A stretch of 64,000 nucleotides of DNA, taken from NCBI GenBank assembly GCA_031277535.1, contig JAITMD010000005.1:248001-312000 (forward strand), written 5' to 3'. The stretch's first letter is position 1. Each line of letters opens with the position of its first letter. Shown in pieces: positions 61,667-64,000 of the stretch. Under the pieces are notes generated by a model. The model was not told where the DNA came from. It ran no database searches and saw only the letters and a program-made list of their open reading frames with translations. The translations under genes and the position numbers were made by a program. This DNA is from Flavobacteriaceae bacterium (GTDB lineage: Bacteria; Bacteroidota; Bacteroidia; Flavobacteriales; Flavobacteriaceae).

Positions 61667-62227
61667 ATGATAAACGCTTTTTTTCAACAATTTGACCTTT
61701 TTACTCCAGAAGAGATTAAAAGTATTACTTCTCTATTTGAAAAACAGAAAATGCCTAAAAATGGGTATTTCGTAAAAGAAGGTGACGAATGTTCAAAAAT
61801 TGCCTTTGTAGAACAGGGTATTTTCAGATCCTTTTATGTTGATCAGCAAGGGAAAGAACATACTTATTGCTTCCGTTTTCCCAATGAACTCATTGGTCCC
61901 TACTCTGCCTTTATTACAGGAAATAAAAGCATTGAAAATATGCAAGCTATTATACCTTCTATTGTTTGGACGATAGAAAAATGTACTTTAATACAACTGG
62001 GACAACAATACCCTCAATGGGATAAGTTTCTAAAAATAATAGCAGAACAACAATATTTAGAATTAGAAGGTCGAATTATACAATTACAAAGAGAGTCAGC
62101 AGCACAACGTTATCAAAACCTACTTCTTCACTATCCAAGTTATATCAGAGAAATTCCTTTGCAATATATTGCTTCTTACCTCAATATTACCCAACGCCAT
62201 TTAAGTAGATTGCGAAAAACACTGTAA
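61667..62227 (+). CDS. Crp/Fnr family transcriptional regulator
   Basis: The 186-residue protein has a cNMP-type sensor domain (about 20-115: GYFVKEGDECSKIAFVEQG, RSFYVDQQGKEHTYCFRFP) and a short C-terminal helix-turn-helix (IASYLNITQRHLSRLRKTL, about 166-184). It is closely similar in plan to the regulator at 41.4-41.9 kb but differs in sequence. It lies 76 bp after the SemiSWEET gene and has its own -7 box. Target and ligand unknown. Confidence 0.85.
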   Translation: MINAFFQQFDLFTPEEIKSITSLFEKQKMPKNGYFVKEGDECSKIAFVEQGIFRSFYVDQQGKEHTYCFRFPNELIGPYSAFITGNKSIENMQAIIPSIVWTIEKCTLIQLGQQYPQWDKFLKIIAEQQYLELEGRIIQLQRESAAQRYQNLLLHYPSYIREIPLQYIASYLNITQRHLSRLRKTL

Positions 62228-62254
62228 GGGTGTTTTACTATTTCTTACAAACAA

Positions 62255-62303
62255 AAATTGCGAGGAACTACAAGAACATAGTTCTCATCTTTCCTCACAA
62301 TTT
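62255..62303. terminator. Long bidirectional terminator
   Basis: AAATTG-c-GAGGAA pairs with TTCCTC-a-CAATTT, with an inner GAAC/GTTC stem. It lies between the Crp/Fnr gene and the convergent phosphodiesterase gene. Confidence 0.7.
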
Positions 62304-62334
62304 ATATATCTTATACCAATGTGTATAATAGATT

Positions 62335-63687
62335 TTATTCTTTTAACAACTGCACTTTCATCTCATTAGGCAATGGTTTAAAGTCTAATTGCATTAGTTC
62401 ACTAATTAAGGGAGTCAAATGAGTCAGTTGCATTTGATCTATTACCACCCCTTGTTTTATTCCCTTTCCAAAGGCAACAAATCCTGTTTGCATACTCGAA
62501 TCTGTATTTAAAAACCCATGTGCTCCTCCTTCTTTTGGCAATTTACTCAATACCTCTCCTTTTATTCCTCCACCAAATGTAGTGTGCTCCAATCCTGTTA
62601 AAGCTAATTCTGCCTCTGGATCTGCACCCAACTGTTGCAATTCTTCTTTAGAAAGTATGCGATAACGACTTCTTATCTCTTGAGGTTGTTTTTCTAATAA
62701 TTGTTTTACCTTCTCTATTGTTTTTACTCGATCCTTTCCTTGTACTCTTAAAAAAGCAGACCCTCCTTGCGTATGAAACAGAGCTTTCCAATCCATTGTT
62801 CTCTCATCCATTAACAACCCAGCTTCCTTTAGCCAAATATTAGGTTGCAAACGATGCGTTATTTTCTCAAATCCGTGATCTCCTGTGATAATAATTACAT
62901 AATTATCTTTTAACTCCGAGCGGTCTAACGCCTCAATAATCGTTTTAATCGCGCGATCTGCACCTGCTACACTGGCACGTACCAAAGGACTATCTAAGCC
63001 CTCTTGATGTTCATAGTGATCTGTACAAGGAAAATGCAAAGTCAATAGATTAGGTTGATACTTCTGAATCATATGACTTCCCATTCTGGCGATATTCTCA
63101 TCCATTACCAACTCTTCATTTGTCATTGCCCAATCTTCTGCTTTTAGCGTACCTGTTGCTTCATTTTGTACTTCATGCCAAAAACTATAAGGCGTTGTGT
63201 ACAAAGCTGTAATACTCCTTCTATCATACCCTTTCTTAGGATCCCAAATATCTGGGATATTATAATCAATAGGGGCATTTACTGTTACTGGCCAAATAAC
63301 ATTGGCTGAAGTCATCTGTTTTTGTTTTACCACATCAAACAGTGTAGGTACTGCAATAGCACTATAGTCCCAATACCAATCAATAGATCCATTTGCAGGA
63401 TCAAATTTATTATTATAAACGATTCCGTGTTTTACTGGTAATTCACCTGTAATAATAGTTGTGTGATCAGGATAAGTCACAGAGGGGAATATAGGCCTAA
63501 CCGCTTTTGCTGCTACTCCTTTGTGCATTAACTCTCTTACAGTGTGCATCCCCCATTGTTCTTCCAAATAAAACGCAGGTCTAAACCCATCAATAGTTAT
63601 CAATACCACATGAGGTGTTTTTTCCTTTGCGTAAACAACACAATTAAGGCTACAAAACATCCCTATAATAAACCATACTTTTTTCAT
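62335..63687 (-). CDS. Secreted alkaline-phosphatase-superfamily nucleotide pyrophosphatase/phosphodiesterase
   Basis: The 450-residue protein has a signal peptide (residues 1-20, MKKVWFIIGMFCSLNCVVYA), metal-binding D33 in TIDGFRP, the nucleophile Thr71 in FPSVTYPDHTTIITG, then HFPCTDHYEHQEG and GDHGFEK, all in the order of the NPP-type phosphodiesterase family (PF01663). It likely hydrolyses nucleotide or lipid phosphodiesters outside the cytoplasm. It is followed in transcription after an endonuclease/exonuclease/phosphatase gene with 1 bp between them, so the two probably act on related phosphate esters. Confidence 0.9.
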   Translation of the reverse strand: MKKVWFIIGMFCSLNCVVYAKEKTPHVVLITIDGFRPAFYLEEQWGMHTVRELMHKGVAAKAVRPIFPSVTYPDHTTIITGELPVKHGIVYNNKFDPANGSIDWYWDYSAIAVPTLFDVVKQKQMTSANVIWPVTVNAPIDYNIPDIWDPKKGYDRRSITALYTTPYSFWHEVQNEATGTLKAEDWAMTNEELVMDENIARMGSHMIQKYQPNLLTLHFPCTDHYEHQEGLDSPLVRASVAGADRAIKTIIEALDRSELKDNYVIIITGDHGFEKITHRLQPNIWLKEAGLLMDERTMDWKALFHTQGGSAFLRVQGKDRVKTIEKVKQLLEKQPQEIRSRYRILSKEELQQLGADPEAELALTGLEHTTFGGGIKGEVLSKLPKEGGAHGFLNTDSSMQTGFVAFGKGIKQGVVIDQMQLTHLTPLISELMQLDFKPLPNEMKVQLLKE

Positions 63688-63688
63688 A

Positions 63689-64000
63689 CTATTCTACATT
63701 AAATGTTGCCATAACTGGCCAGTGATCAGAAGGCCATATTGCCCCAAAACTTGTTCTTATTACCTTGCCTTCTACCAGCTTAAATGGAGCAGAGTAAAAG
63801 ATATAATCTAATGTGCTTGATCCTGTTGGTCCCCAACCATGAAATGTTTTTAACGACTCATTTATAGCACTCAACAACTTAGGTGTTGTATTTGATTTCA
63901 TTTCATTAATCTCATTACTAATAGGTTGTCCATTAAAATCACCGATACACAATACAGGAAGACTTTGATAATTTTGTTTGATAACAGACAATACTTCTTT
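63689..64000 (-). CDS. Endonuclease/exonuclease/phosphatase family protein (C-terminal part)
   Basis: The frame is open to the right edge of the window, so the N-terminal part is missing. The visible 104 residues contain LCIGDFNGQP (metal and catalytic Asp/Asn of the GDFN motif), STLDYIFYSAPF and SDHWPVMATFNV (the final Asp-His pair). This is the end of an exonuclease III-like phosphodiesterase fold that includes DNases, sphingomyelinases and inositol phosphatases. It is upstream of, and 1 bp from, the phosphodiesterase gene in the same direction, which suggests scavenging of phosphate compounds. Confidence 0.88.
   Translation of the reverse strand, partial: KEVLSVIKQNYQSLPVLCIGDFNGQPISNEINEMKSNTTPKLLSAINESLKTFHGWGPTGSSTLDYIFYSAPFKLVEGKVIRTSFGAIWPSDHWPVMATFNVE

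Overview
The window is AT-rich DNA from a member of the Bacteroidota, most likely the family Flavobacteriaceae. The basis is the C-terminus of a large SusC-unrelated outer-membrane beta-barrel protein at the left edge, several upstream elements fitting the Bacteroidota -7 consensus TAnnTTTG, a Kdp system with a split sensor and an NtrC-type regulator, and a WbqC/DegT glycan cassette. A Myroides-like genus is a guess from the gene mix. No rRNA, tRNA, CRISPR array, integrase or transposase was seen.

Layout. 1-5.3 kb: end of an outer-membrane protein, a ParE/RelE-type toxin-antitoxin pair, a beta-carbonic anhydrase with a SulP transporter (probable bicarbonate handling), a rhomboid protease and a decayed metallophosphoesterase. 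5.5-13.2 kb: a minus-strand surface-glycan cassette (two dTDP-sugar enzymes RmlA and RmlB, a VioA-like aminotransferase, WbqC, a second aminotransferase-like protein, a GNAT acetyltransferase and a GT2 glycosyltransferase), then an LpxD-family acyltransferase. 13.7-25.9 kb: a complete kdp potassium-uptake locus (kdpF, kdpA, kdpB, kdpC, a porin, a KdpD N-terminal protein, a separate histidine kinase). It has up to two extra tiny membrane ORFs before kdpA, a candidate sigma-54 promoter with a 20-bp palindrome, and a DUF6119/TIGR04141-like gene lying between the operon and its sigma-54 response regulator.

26-43 kb: a GT2, an MBL hydrolase, the threonine operon thrA-thrB-thrC preceded by a Thr/Ser-rich 47-codon leader ORF (probable attenuation), a CNNM/CBS protein, a block of three immunity-like families (SMI1/KNR4, DUF2199, DUF1963-like), and general metabolic and regulatory genes. 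44.4-51.7 kb: a minus-strand defence island with McrC, a frameshifted RhuM, McrB, a uracil-DNA-glycosylase-like protein, a truncated nuclease-like C-terminus and a KAP P-loop NTPase. 51.8-64 kb: mixed genes, including an RNase HI-like protein whose active-site residues are all replaced, a ketoacyl synthase III-like enzyme lacking the usual His and Asn, an HxlR/DoxX divergent pair with a palindromic operator, a SemiSWEET transporter, phosphodiesterases and an endonuclease/exonuclease/phosphatase protein running off the right edge.

The most promising points are the threonine leader ORF, the kdp micro-ORFs with their regulatory region, the McrB-RhuM-McrC island, and the inactive RNase H-like protein. 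All family names were assigned by reading the translations; no database search was possible.
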